NCBI GenBank assembly: GCA_947629545.1
Contig: CANREE010000007.1
Coordinates: forward strand, 1-51,947
DNA from: an uncultured Lachnospiraceae bacterium
GTDB taxonomy: Bacteria; Bacillota; Clostridia; Lachnospirales; Lachnospiraceae
DNA: 51,947 bases
Reading direction: 5' to 3'
Below are positions 40,901 to 48,720 of the stretch, piece by piece. The position numbers were made by a program, and so were the translations under genes. The stretch's first letter is position 1. Each line of letters starts with the position of its first letter. Below the pieces are notes generated by a model. The model was not told where the DNA came from and did not search any database. It saw only the letters and a list, made by a program, of their open reading frames with translations.

Positions 40901-41926
40901 TTCGGGAATAATTTCGTTGACAAAACTGAGTTTTATCCATATTTAGATGCGGTATCATTTGAATTGCGGCCTTATAAGGATAAAAAATATACGGCAATTA
41001 ATATCAGAAGTGTTTATAAATATGGAGATAGTGACAGAAAAGAATATCGGGCTGTATACATAAGACGGGGTAATTGCCCTAGAGAAGAAATAACGAGCAA
41101 AAAGATGTTTTTTGCGATGTATACTGTTTTTTCAGATGAGAAATCAATTCTCCGTGACAGGGGATGTCCTGTCCAATTAAAGACAGCATTTGAATATTCT
41201 TTGGATAGCTGGCTGTCTTTATATAGAAAATGCGACAATAAATATATTAAAAATAAGTTATTTACAATGTTATCTTTAGTAGCGGTTGATATAGGGGATC
41301 AGTATTATGACATTGCTGATCAACTGGTGAATGAGTGGTTGCAGGATCCTAAAAGCGTGAATGATTATGTAGGATATGCACTTGGAACATATTCTTCTGA
41401 GAAACAGAGGAAACTGTTCTCTGAAGTCATTAAATTAGATACTGAAAAGACGATAGGCATTCTGGCAAAAGCAGCCTGGAGGTATAGGGATTTTATTTTT
41501 AATATTCCGGATACTGCGGCTATATATTATTTTATTCAGGCAATAGATATATTAATCAGAGATAGCATTGTTGTATTAAATGAGTTGAAGCAGACTCGAA
41601 AATACAATTCACAATGTTTACGTCGTATGGGACGTTGCATGGAGTATATATTGGCTGTATTTAGACTGCGGGAAAATGCAAGAAGCGAGATTTGCAGGAC
41701 AATATCGTTGAATGAGTTACATATGCAAAATCTTTATTCCTGTGTGGAAAAACTGATTGATTCCGGAATAATTGTCAAAACCTATTTGCAGTTGAAAGTG
41801 GATAAAAAGAGAGATACTGTAGCTACAGATATTTCTGACTTATTGTTCGCTATGCTGGTATATATAACAGGAGACGCAAGCGAGGCAGATATTAAGATAT
41901 CTGGAATAGAAGTTGAAGAGATGTAA
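37922..41926 (+). CDS. 1334-aa protein, possible DUF2357/McrC-like partner
   Basis: Last and largest gene; AGGAG precedes ATG 37922. An N-terminal stretch around residues 115-165 (S-R-R-P-G-N-T, then R-R-M-S-L-D-T-G-E-N-R-L-L-L-A-F-V) resembles the DUF2357 proteins that accompany McrB-like ATPases; this is from memory and weak. A long helical region (about 190-330) follows, then beta-rich segments. No clear D...E-x-K nuclease motif could be picked out, so a McrC-type nuclease role is unproven. The C-terminal 250 residues are helical, TPR-like in texture. Pairing with the McrB-like gene 28 bases upstream is the main functional clue. Confidence 0.6.
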   Translation: MNTIITYEAFCKAFKAGEEEREQAELMLFIQDWIISVANNSGGIYSDQSLDTLYHRMPRALQSQGGMKDALSYIVDEVMDACKHIFNSMREKILRENVLLPIHKVKEVNSYGINWLSRRPGNTIREKMSGSASIMAVQRRMSLDTGENRLLLAFVKEVRELLQDKIDCAKEYVSYSEEDFYQNMSVFLRTEGIDEIKRWENLPPNNTLLSDNYYKKVWKAWNDLKDLDDRIERISQQMDENLTTIFLVELLLEAKKYFAFPQVPLRVDYDDYQVDIASNVFFGVGENDKRIRIVRENMDKSRTAEEMWDKIRIEYGQKVFEAEIDERILSLKKDGEILWSIRLQAFNIRNTVLRIIDELGVESKFTYQIDRKCDRIRVRNMIMDLFTVYPEYIRDESGESVYDCFRFRMLQQKFVNQEDDDEREYDVMCENSDAVLFLKNETTKTETFTMASAIDSGSHKQMSALFAMLEENMRSENMWADALSFAFPDIFNEFQLSLVHKTARLVFHQVYAFPRSIGIAFYFQYFTYLGTSRSAIDFSSSFTPGDFVLVADLVDDEISFTLLQGVYEKQVAKELDESRGIVWERHPTVSVSCESAVESIKKLLSQKGCERPGILYKIFGKEGIETDCDGLVCMYDSDGPDENYFRVTNEVAQILESEKIDITEKVENFLQTRRELTGKCRVHIFSLSKTLQYNGERNYQVYQSSDVLFGYDRYLKLQKKISMPLWRDHLPDLSIKQLYGKFDLVSDETILPTFNEVQDIRINNRFTLVKNRKIYRFQLVQNDVNRRMRYEAVVKHSVFPLKEDIECKLKMTYRYGNSEPYELKFIPVDKKKAGFTEANVEWNLQKDYEYMGLAYPEFPQPRSWDEVQNYPDRFSDGTIDLTQWIANNLLAMKIPYRVVSLRKQGEGWQKRGHSYENNAILNLDGEECVVKFILNEKEFEKDMDEVSFEIKEIEKKERYTMFFRNGSWRQNQDGSYYRFEEMYYNGERIFVAFFGNNFVDKTEFYPYLDAVSFELRPYKDKKYTAINIRSVYKYGDSDRKEYRAVYIRRGNCPREEITSKKMFFAMYTVFSDEKSILRDRGCPVQLKTAFEYSLDSWLSLYRKCDNKYIKNKLFTMLSLVAVDIGDQYYDIADQLVNEWLQDPKSVNDYVGYALGTYSSEKQRKLFSEVIKLDTEKTIGILAKAAWRYRDFIFNIPDTAAIYYFIQAIDILIRDSIVVLNELKQTRKYNSQCLRRMGRCMEYILAVFRLRENARSEICRTISLNELHMQNLYSCVEKLIDSGIIVKTYLQLKVDKKRDTVATDISDLLFAMLVYITGDASEADIKISGIEVEEM

Positions 41927-41961
41927 GTTTAAGGTGCAATTACCTTACGGAGACAGGAGGG

Positions 41962-41997
41962 TGCGGGGACAGCTATTGAGCGTCCCCGCAGTTTTTC
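41962..41997 (+). terminator. Terminator of the 20-kb operon
   Basis: TGCGGGGAC (41962-41970) pairs with GTCCCCGCA (41982-41990), followed by GTTTTTC. It overlaps the 3' end of the convergent coaX gene. Confidence 0.85.
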
Positions 41998-42749
41998 TTA
42001 TACAGGATCAGCAATCCCTTTAACAGCAGATCATCCACATACGTGATCTCGTGCCGGCACAGCGGCGTGAAGAAGCGTGCAAGGCCGCCGGTGGCAACCA
42101 GGGAAGCGGGCTGGCCCATCTCTTCCTCCATCCGGTCAATGACGCCGTCCAGCATGGCGGCGGTGCCGTACATGATGCCGGAACGCATACAGTCGATGGT
42201 GTTCTTGCCGATGACTTTGCCTGGGGTGTCCAGACTGATGTAGGGCAGCTGAGCTGTCTTACCGCTTAAGGAGTCAAGGGAGACCTTGGGTCCGGGCAGG
42301 ATCACGCCGCCGATGTAGCAGCCGGAGCAGTTGACCACCGACATCGTGGTGGCGGTGCCCATATCGATAATGATGATCGGGCATGGAAATGACTGGGCGG
42401 CCGCCACGGCGTCCACGATCAGGTCGCTGCCTACGGTCTTCGGGTTGTCCATCAGGATGTTAAGCCCGGTCTTCATGCCGGATCCGACCAGCATGGGCGT
42501 AAAACCGCAGATCTTCTCCACGGCGGAAAGAATCGTGGCGTTCAGCGGCGGAACCACGGAGGAGAGGATCGAACCTTCGATATCTGCGGGAGCAACGCCG
42601 TGCAGTTCCAGAATGCTTTTGATATTGATGGCGTATTCCATGTCTGTCTTGGCGTGGTTGGTGGTGACGCGTTCTACAAAATAAGTTTTTGTGTCGTCGA
42701 TGCCGCCGACGACGATATTGGTGTTGCCCATGTCTATGGTGAGGATCAT
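41973..42749 (-). CDS. coaX: Type III pantothenate kinase
   Basis: 258 aa. CoaX hallmarks are M-I-L-T-I-D-M-G-N-T-N at the start (phosphate-binding D-x-G-N-T), G-S-D-L-I-V-D-A near 100, I-I-D-M-G-T-A-T-T at about 125, G-G-V-I-L-P-G and A-T-G-G-L-A near the end. It phosphorylates pantothenate, the first step to coenzyme A; type III enzymes are insensitive to CoA feedback. ATG 42749 follows GGAGACAG. It is divergent from coaBC, the next two CoA steps, with a long palindrome in between. The 3' end overlaps the operon terminator of the island. Confidence 0.93.
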   Translation of the reverse strand: MILTIDMGNTNIVVGGIDDTKTYFVERVTTNHAKTDMEYAINIKSILELHGVAPADIEGSILSSVVPPLNATILSAVEKICGFTPMLVGSGMKTGLNILMDNPKTVGSDLIVDAVAAAQSFPCPIIIIDMGTATTMSVVNCSGCYIGGVILPGPKVSLDSLSGKTAQLPYISLDTPGKVIGKNTIDCMRSGIMYGTAAMLDGVIDRMEEEMGQPASLVATGGLARFFTPLCRHEITYVDDLLLKGLLILYKKNCGDAQ

Positions 42750-42860
42750 GATCTGTCTCCGTTCCGATGCTGTTTTCTGTTTTGTAAAGGCCGGGCGAAA
42801 AGCGCCGTGGGCCGCCTGCAGCAATCTTTTACTCAGTTTAACACAGATACTTATGATTTG

Positions 42861-42904
42861 CCACTGGAAATTTGGTTTACAACCAATTTTGACAGTGGTA
42901 TACT
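42861..42904 (+). promoter_or_regulatory. coaBC promoter inside a long palindrome
   Basis: TTTACA (42876-42881), 17 bases, TATACT (42899-42904). The -35 and spacer lie within a 38-bp imperfect palindrome (42861-42898): CCACTG and CAGTGG outside, TTGGTT-TAC-AACCAA (42872-42886) at the centre. A repressor bound here would block coaBC and perhaps the divergent coaX. Confidence 0.6.
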
Positions 42905-42949
42905 TTATGGAGATTTGCGGACAGCAGCAATTTTATGGAGGAAATGGAT

Positions 42950-44185
42950 ATGCTTCAGGGGAAAACGGTTGTGCTGGGCGTCAGCGGAAGCATCGCGGCC
43001 TATAAGATCGCGTCGCTGGCCAGTGCGCTCAAGAAACTGCATGCGGATGTGCAGGTGATCATGACGGAGAACGCCACACAGTTCATTACGCCGGTGACAT
43101 TCGAAACACTGACCGGTAATAAATGTCTGGTGGACACCTTTGACCGGAATTTCCAGTACAGCGTGGAACATGTGGCGCTGGCGAAACGGGCGGCCGTCTT
43201 TATGCTGGCACCGGCCACCGCTAATGTGATCGCAAAAGTGGCCCACGGTCTGGCGGACGATATGCTGACGACCACATTTCTGGCCTGTAAATGTCCCAAA
43301 TACATCGCGCCGGCCATGAATACCCAGATGTATGAGAACCCGATCACGCGGGACAACCTGACAACCTGTGCATCCTATGGCATGCATGTGATCGATCCGG
43401 CAATAGGTTATTTGGCATGTGGTGATACCGGAGCCGGGAAGATGCCGGAACCGGAGATGCTTTTGGATTACATTCTGCAGGAGATCGCATACGAGAAGGA
43501 CCTGACAGGGAAGAAGATTCTGGTGACGGCAGGGCCGACGCAGGAAGCCATTGATCCGGTGCGGTATTTGACAAACCATTCTTCCGGGAAAATGGGATAC
43601 GCGATTGCCCGGGTCGCGGCGAGACGCGGTGCGGAAGTGACGTTGGTGACCGGACCGACGCAGATTGAAAAGCCTCGATTTGTGAAGGTCGTGGAAGTGA
43701 CAAGCGCCGGGGAGATGTTCGATGTGGTGACGGCAGTGAGCGGGCAGCAGGACGCGGTCATTAAGGCAGCGGCGGTGGCGGATTACCGGCCTGCGCAGGC
43801 TGCAGACGAAAAGGTGAAGAAGAAGGATGACGAGCTGTTCATTGCTCTGGAGCGGACGAAAGATATTCTGGCGTATCTGGGAGAACATAAGCGGCCCGGA
43901 CAGCTTCTGTGCGGCTTTTCGATGGAGACGGAGAATCTTCTGGAGAATTCCAGACAGAAGCTGGTTAAGAAGAATCTGGATATGGTAGTCGCCAATAATG
44001 TGAAGGTGGCCGGAGCGGGCTTTGGTGTGGACACCAATGTGGTGACGCTGATCACTGCGGATGGTGAGACAGAGCCCGGACTCATGAGCAAGGACGAGGT
44101 GGCGGACCGGCTGCTGACGGAGTTGTTTGCGAGACAAAAGGCAGAGGAAAATAGCGAAAGCGTGGCGTCGGTTTTTGAAAAATAA
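42950..44185 (+). CDS. coaBC: Bifunctional CoaBC
   Basis: 411 aa. The N-terminal CoaC flavoprotein half (1-185) has G-V-S-G-S-I-A-A-Y-K, the catalytic His in V-E-H-V-A-L-A, A-P-A-T-A-N-V-I-A-K and P-A-M-N-T-Q-M-Y; it decarboxylates phosphopantothenoylcysteine. The CoaB half (190-400) has V-T-A-G-P-T-Q-E, N-H-S-S-G-K-M-G and A-A-A-V-A-D-Y-R-P and ligates cysteine to phosphopantothenate with CTP. Start at ATG 42950 gives eight bases from GGAGG; ATG 42944 and 42935 are too near or upstream of it. Together with coaX this covers CoA steps one to three. Confidence 0.95.
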   Translation: MLQGKTVVLGVSGSIAAYKIASLASALKKLHADVQVIMTENATQFITPVTFETLTGNKCLVDTFDRNFQYSVEHVALAKRAAVFMLAPATANVIAKVAHGLADDMLTTTFLACKCPKYIAPAMNTQMYENPITRDNLTTCASYGMHVIDPAIGYLACGDTGAGKMPEPEMLLDYILQEIAYEKDLTGKKILVTAGPTQEAIDPVRYLTNHSSGKMGYAIARVAARRGAEVTLVTGPTQIEKPRFVKVVEVTSAGEMFDVVTAVSGQQDAVIKAAAVADYRPAQAADEKVKKKDDELFIALERTKDILAYLGEHKRPGQLLCGFSMETENLLENSRQKLVKKNLDMVVANNVKVAGAGFGVDTNVVTLITADGETEPGLMSKDEVADRLLTELFARQKAEENSESVASVFEK

Positions 44186-44220
44186 GAAAAGATAAGATAA
44201 AATGAATGGAGGATATCATT

Positions 44221-45135
44221 ATGCGTTATCAGGTAGAACACATCACTGTTCCCGGCCAGCAGACCGGTACGGCGGAGTTTCGGGAATATATTCTGGATCC
44301 GGTGAGTGTGGCGCCAAAGCGCCTGCGTCCGGCGGTGGTCGTCTGTCCGGGAGGCGCCTACAGGTTCTGCAGCGACCGGGAAGCGGAACCGGTGGTCATG
44401 CAGTTTCTGGCAATGGGGTATCATTGCTTCTGTCTCTATTACAGTGTGGCGCCGGAGAATCATTTCCCGGTATCGCTTATGGAAGCTGCGAAGGCAGTGG
44501 CGACGGTTCGGGAGCACAGTGAGGAGTGGCTGGTGGATCCGGAGCAGATCTATATCTGCGGCTTCTCGGCGGGAGGCCATCTGGCCTGCAGTCTGGGAAT
44601 GTTCTGGAACCGGCGGTTCGTGTACGGGCCGCTGGGACTTACGGCAGAGCAGGTGAGACCCGATGGTATGATCCTGGGGTATCCTGTAATTACCAGCGGA
44701 CCGAATGCCCACAGGGGATCGTTTGAGAATCTTTTGGGAAGGGAAGGACAGCAGGCAACAGTCGATGAGTATTTCCGGCAGTATTTGCCCGCCCCGGAAG
44801 AATGGGATGTGGGATATACGGCGGAAGAGGCCTCTGAGACAATGGAGGCGTTCGTCTCGCTTGAACAGAAGGCATCGTCTGCTTCGCCCCGCACGTTTGT
44901 ATGGCATACTTATGAAGACGGTGGGGTGCCGGTGGAGAACAGCCTTATGCTGGCATCGGCCCTGCGTCGGTGCGGCGTAAATGTGGAGCTTCATATTTTC
45001 CCGAAGGGCGGCCATGGCCTGTCCCTGGCGAACGAGGAGACCTCCGTGCCGGGAAGCGCTCAGCTGGTGCCGGCTGTGCAGGCGTGGATTTCGTTAGTGC
45101 ATACATGGATCGAGGGATGGAAGCAAACTCCTTGA
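44221..45135 (+). CDS. Alpha/beta hydrolase, BD-FAE/acetyl esterase type
   Basis: 304 aa. Oxyanion motif C-P-G-G-A-Y-R near 42, Y-S-V-A-P-E-N near 80, nucleophile elbow G-F-S-A-G-G-H near 118, then the Asp in H-T-Y-E-D-G-G-V-P-V and the His in K-G-G-H-G-L. This matches esterases of the BD-FAE group, many of which remove acetyl or feruloyl groups from hemicellulose fragments. There is no signal peptide, so it would act on imported oligosaccharides or small esters. GGAGG precedes ATG 44221. It follows coaBC by 35 bases and may be cotranscribed, with no obvious functional link. Confidence 0.85.
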   Translation: MRYQVEHITVPGQQTGTAEFREYILDPVSVAPKRLRPAVVVCPGGAYRFCSDREAEPVVMQFLAMGYHCFCLYYSVAPENHFPVSLMEAAKAVATVREHSEEWLVDPEQIYICGFSAGGHLACSLGMFWNRRFVYGPLGLTAEQVRPDGMILGYPVITSGPNAHRGSFENLLGREGQQATVDEYFRQYLPAPEEWDVGYTAEEASETMEAFVSLEQKASSASPRTFVWHTYEDGGVPVENSLMLASALRRCGVNVELHIFPKGGHGLSLANEETSVPGSAQLVPAVQAWISLVHTWIEGWKQTP

Positions 45136-45274
45136 CGCTGCGAAAATTTCATATTACAATGCTGATGATCTGCCTGAGCTGCTGGCGGGGTTTGAGGGCT
45201 GTTGACGCTTGTCGGCCCGGACGGCAGCAGAGCGGATCGTGTGAAAACAATGCAGGGAGACCGGAGGAATCATT

Positions 45275-46867
45275 TTGTCAAACATAGCAGAAGAAATTAA
45301 GAAACGAAGAACATTTGCGATCATATCCCACCCGGACGCCGGCAAGACGACGCTGACGGAGAAATTCCTTCTCTACGGCGGCGCGATCAACCTGGCGGGC
45401 ACGGTGAAGGGCCGCAAGGCCACGAAGCACGCGGTCTCCGACTGGATGGACATCGAGAAGGAGAGGGGAATTTCCGTCACTTCCTCGGCCATGCAGTTTG
45501 AGTACGACGGTTACTGCATCAATATCCTGGATACGCCGGGCCATCAGGACTTCTCCGAGGACACCTATCGGACGCTGATGGCGGCGGACAGCGCGGTCAT
45601 GGTCATCGACGGTTCCAAGGGCGTGGAGGCCCAGACCATCAAGCTGTTCAAGGTCTGCGTGATGCGGGGGATCCCCATTTTCACGTTTATCAACAAGCTG
45701 GACCGGGAGGCGAAGGATCCGTTTGAGCTGATGGACGATATTGAAAATGTTCTCGGAATCCGGACCTGTCCCGTCAACTGGCCCATCGGCTGCGGGAAGA
45801 ATTTCAAGGGCGTTTACGACCGGAATACCCGCAAGATCACGACCTTTACGGCGGCCATGGGCGGCCAGAAGGAGGTGGCGTCCCAGACTTTCGAGCTGGA
45901 AAGCGCGGAGGCGGAAACGGCAGTCGGTTTCGACTATTACCGGCAGCTTCAGGACGAGATCGAGCTTTTAGACGGAGCGGCGGATGAATTCGATCTGGAG
46001 CGGGTGCGGCGGGGCAATCTGTCGCCGGTCTTCTTCGGTTCGGCGCTGACCAACTTCGGCGTGGAGACGTTTCTGAGGCATTTTCTGGATATGACCACGT
46101 CGCCGCTTCCGCGGAAGACGACTACCGGCGAGATCGATCCGTTTAAGGAGCAGTTCTCAGCCTTTGTGTTCAAGATTCAGGCCAATATGAACAAGGCCCA
46201 TCGGGACCGGATCGCGTTCATGCGGATCGTGTCCGGCAAATTCGAGGCTGGCATGGAAGTCAACCATGTGCAGGGCGGCAAGAAGCTGCGCCTGTCCCAG
46301 CCCCAGCAGCTGATGGCCCAGGACCGGAAGATCGTGGACGAGGCTTACGCCGGCGATATCATCGGCGTGTTCGACCCGGGAATATTCTCCATCGGCGACA
46401 CCCTGTGCCTGTCCAATGAGAAATTTGAGTTCGAGGGCATCCCCACCTTCGCGCCGGAACATTTCGCCCGGGTGCGGCAGGTGGATACGATGAAGCGGAA
46501 GCAGTTCTTAAAAGGCGTGAACCAGATCGCCCAGGAAGGCGCGATCCAGATCTTCCAGGAGTTCAACACCGGCATGGAGGAGATCATCGTCGGCGTCGTC
46601 GGCGAGCTGCAGTTCGAGGTGCTGACCTACCGTCTTGAGAATGAGTACGGCGTCGAGGTCAAGCTGGATCAGCTTCCCTACGAGTACATCCGCTGGGTGG
46701 AGAACAAGGACCAGATCGACGTGGAGAAGATCCAGGGCACGTCCGACATGAAGCGCATCCGCGACCTGAAGGGCAACCCGCTTCTTCTGTTCGTCAACAG
46801 CTGGAGCGTAGGAATGGTGGAAGACCGGAACCCGAATTTAGTCCTGAGTGAGTTCGGACGCGGCTAG
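45275..46867 (+). CDS. prfC: Peptide chain release factor 3
   Basis: 530 aa, the usual RF3 length. The translational GTPase motifs are H-P-D-A-G-K-T-T-L-T-E-K near 20-30, D-T-P-G-H-Q-D-F-S-E-D-T-Y-R near 85, and N-K-L-D-R-E near 142. RF3 recycles RF1/RF2 from the ribosome after peptide release. The start appears to be TTG 45275, seven bases after GGAGG, giving M-S-N-I-A-E-E-I-K; no in-frame ATG lies nearby. The 139 bases upstream show no clear promoter. Confidence 0.96.
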   Translation: MSNIAEEIKKRRTFAIISHPDAGKTTLTEKFLLYGGAINLAGTVKGRKATKHAVSDWMDIEKERGISVTSSAMQFEYDGYCINILDTPGHQDFSEDTYRTLMAADSAVMVIDGSKGVEAQTIKLFKVCVMRGIPIFTFINKLDREAKDPFELMDDIENVLGIRTCPVNWPIGCGKNFKGVYDRNTRKITTFTAAMGGQKEVASQTFELESAEAETAVGFDYYRQLQDEIELLDGAADEFDLERVRRGNLSPVFFGSALTNFGVETFLRHFLDMTTSPLPRKTTTGEIDPFKEQFSAFVFKIQANMNKAHRDRIAFMRIVSGKFEAGMEVNHVQGGKKLRLSQPQQLMAQDRKIVDEAYAGDIIGVFDPGIFSIGDTLCLSNEKFEFEGIPTFAPEHFARVRQVDTMKRKQFLKGVNQIAQEGAIQIFQEFNTGMEEIIVGVVGELQFEVLTYRLENEYGVEVKLDQLPYEYIRWVENKDQIDVEKIQGTSDMKRIRDLKGNPLLLFVNSWSVGMVEDRNPNLVLSEFGRG

Positions 46868-46912
46868 GAGCCATCATATATCATCAAGGAAAGCGAGGTA
46901 TCATAGATTCCC

Positions 46913-48409
46913 ATGAAATACCAAAATGAAATCGCCGCCTACATCGACGCGCACACCAATGAGATGATCGAAAACATCTTCACCCTCTGCCGCATCAACA
47001 GCGAGCGCATGCCCGCCGAGCCCGGCAAGCCCTACGGCCCCGGCCCTGCAGAAGCACTTTCCGCCGCTCTTAAGATGGCGGAAGGCTACGGATTTGCTGT
47101 CCGCAATTACGATAACTACGTCGGCACCGTCGATCTGAATGACAAGGCGAAGCAGTTGGATATCCTTGCCCATCTGGACGTAGTCCCCGCCGGTGAAGGC
47201 TGGCAGATCACGGAACCATTTTCCCCGATCTTCAAGGATGGCAAACTCTATGGCCGCGGCACGTCCGACGACAAAGGCCCGGCGGTAGCCGCCCTCTACG
47301 CGCTCCGCTGTGTGAAGGAGCTGGGCCTTCCGGTTTCAAAGAATGTGCGTCTGATCTTGGGCTGCGATGAGGAGTGCGGCAGTTCAGATATCGCCCATTA
47401 CTACAAGATCGAAAAAGAAGCGCCGATGACGTTCTCGCCGGATGCGGATTTCCCGCTGACCAACATCGAGAAAGGCCGCCTGGCCGGACAGTTTGACGCG
47501 GAATTCGCGGCCAGTCAGGCACTGCCCAGACTGGTCAGCCTGGATGCCGGTATCAAAGTGAACGTGGTCCCGGGAAAGGCATTCGCGGTTGTGGAAGGAC
47601 TTGATCTGGCGGAGATGAAGAAGACAGCGGCAGATGTGACGGCGGAGACCGGCGTGCAGTTCCTGATGGAGGTATGTGGAAGCGCTGGCGGCACAGAAAA
47701 TGCGGCGGTTGCGGATACCGCTGGTGCCGGTGCGGTATCCGACGCGCAGGCTGCTGTGGCTGGCGCGGTATCCCGCGTGAAGATCACAGCTGTCGGAGAG
47801 GGCGCCCACGCGGCCAGCCCCCAGACCGGCAACAACGCACTGACCGGCCTTCTGACCTATCTGACCCGGCTGCCGCTTGCTGCCTGTCCGCAGATAACGG
47901 CAGTCGCGAATCTCCTGAGTCTGATGCCACACGGCGACGTAAACGGCAAAGCCATGGGGATCGATCTGCGGGATGATATTTCCGGCGAGCTGACGCTGGC
48001 GTTTTCGATGCTGAAGGTGACGGATGTCCGCCTAGAGGGCATGTTTGACGTCCGCTGCCCGGTCTGCGCGACCGCAGAGAATATGCTGAATGTGGCGAAG
48101 AAAAATCTTGCGGAGAAGGGAATCACGCTCCACAACGATTCCTTTAATCCGCCCCATCATGTAGATGAGAATTCGCATTTTGTACAGACGCTCCTGGCCG
48201 TTTATGAGGCGCACACCGGGCTAAAGGGCGAGTGCCAGTCCATGGGCGGCGGTACCTATGTCCATCATCTGGCCAATGGAGTCGCCTTCGGGGCGTCCAT
48301 GCCCGGAACTGATAACCGGATGCATGGGGCCGATGAGAGGGCAGTGCTTTATGATCTGGTGACAAGCGCTAAGATCTTTGCCCAGGCGATCGTGGAATTG
48401 TGTGAGTAG
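46913..48409 (+). CDS. M20 dipeptidase, PepV/Sapep type
   Basis: 498 aa. Metal and catalytic motifs are A-H-L-D-V-V-P-A-G-E-G-W (His and catalytic Asp, near 83-94), G-R-G-T-S-D-D-K-G-P (bridging Asp, near 114-123), D-E-E-C-G-S-S-D (catalytic and metal Glu, near 151) and S-P-D-A-D-F-P. The lid domain occupies about 185-370, and the last His ligand is probably in the final H-G-A-D-E. PepV-type enzymes are cytosolic dipeptidases for nutrition or D-amino-acid-containing peptides. An Ala/Gly-rich insert with A-A-V-A-D-T-A-G-A-G-A lies near 265-280. The ribosome binding site (GAGG) is weak and rather distant. Confidence 0.9.
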   Translation: MKYQNEIAAYIDAHTNEMIENIFTLCRINSERMPAEPGKPYGPGPAEALSAALKMAEGYGFAVRNYDNYVGTVDLNDKAKQLDILAHLDVVPAGEGWQITEPFSPIFKDGKLYGRGTSDDKGPAVAALYALRCVKELGLPVSKNVRLILGCDEECGSSDIAHYYKIEKEAPMTFSPDADFPLTNIEKGRLAGQFDAEFAASQALPRLVSLDAGIKVNVVPGKAFAVVEGLDLAEMKKTAADVTAETGVQFLMEVCGSAGGTENAAVADTAGAGAVSDAQAAVAGAVSRVKITAVGEGAHAASPQTGNNALTGLLTYLTRLPLAACPQITAVANLLSLMPHGDVNGKAMGIDLRDDISGELTLAFSMLKVTDVRLEGMFDVRCPVCATAENMLNVAKKNLAEKGITLHNDSFNPPHHVDENSHFVQTLLAVYEAHTGLKGECQSMGGGTYVHHLANGVAFGASMPGTDNRMHGADERAVLYDLVTSAKIFAQAIVELCE

Positions 48410-48440
48410 TTTGCTCGCATATAAATCATCGCGAGAGGTT

Positions 48441-48681
48441 CGCGGAGCGGTCCGTACCGTATGTGCTTAGGCTGCGGATGGAAGAACTTCTAAGACACAA
48501 ACAGCCCGATTTCGGGGCACCGTCAAATTCGGGAGAAATCCTGAAAGGATTTCTCCCTCAGGTTGACTCTGCGCCCCTGACTTGAGGTCAGGGGCTCGAC
48601 CCCGAAATCGGGCTCTTTCTGCCTAAGAAGTTCTAACCATCCTCCGCAAATCGCACGTACGGTACGGACTGCTCCGCTGCG
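48441..48681. repeat. Long imperfect inverted repeat 1 with two inner hairpins
   Basis: Arms of ~80 bases pair outside-in: GCGGAGCGGTCCGTACCGTA near 48443 with TACGGTACGGACTGCTCCGC near 48657-48676, then AGAACTTCT with AGAAGTTCT, then GCCCGATTTCGGGG with CCCCGAAATCGGGC. The interior holds two perfect hairpins: GGGAGAAATCC/GGATTTCTCCC and GCCCCTGAC/GTCAGGGGC. No ORF explains it. Confidence 0.75.
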
Positions 48682-48720
48682 TTGTCGCTTGAATAAATTA
48701 TTATTAGCAAGAAATAACCA

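Larger units (their letters stand above)
22113..41926 (+). other. Twelve-gene TerY-P-like operon with translocase and DNA-processing genes
   Basis: Twelve same-strand genes, mostly with 1-4 base ATGA/TAATG overlaps, run from one promoter (22021-22049) to one terminator (41962-41997). The order is VWA, WXG100-like, coiled-coil nuclease, 68-aa helical, triple FtsK-like ATPase, VWA, PP2C, kinase-zinc ribbon, SF1 helicase, 694-aa unknown, McrB-like AAA+, 1334-aa partner. The block is visibly richer in A/T than the genes on both sides, with many ATA, AAA and TTA codons, which points to horizontal acquisition. No integrase or flanking direct repeat was seen. Confidence 0.8.

Noticed and set aside
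42905..45015. Two ~410-codon minus-strand frames
   Set aside because: Antisense to coaBC and the esterase, whose motifs are complete; the antisense products look random.
45136..45274. Possible gene fragment before prfC
   Set aside because: A short frame reading A-D-D-L-P-E-L-L-A-G-F looks protein-like, but there is no start or length to support it.
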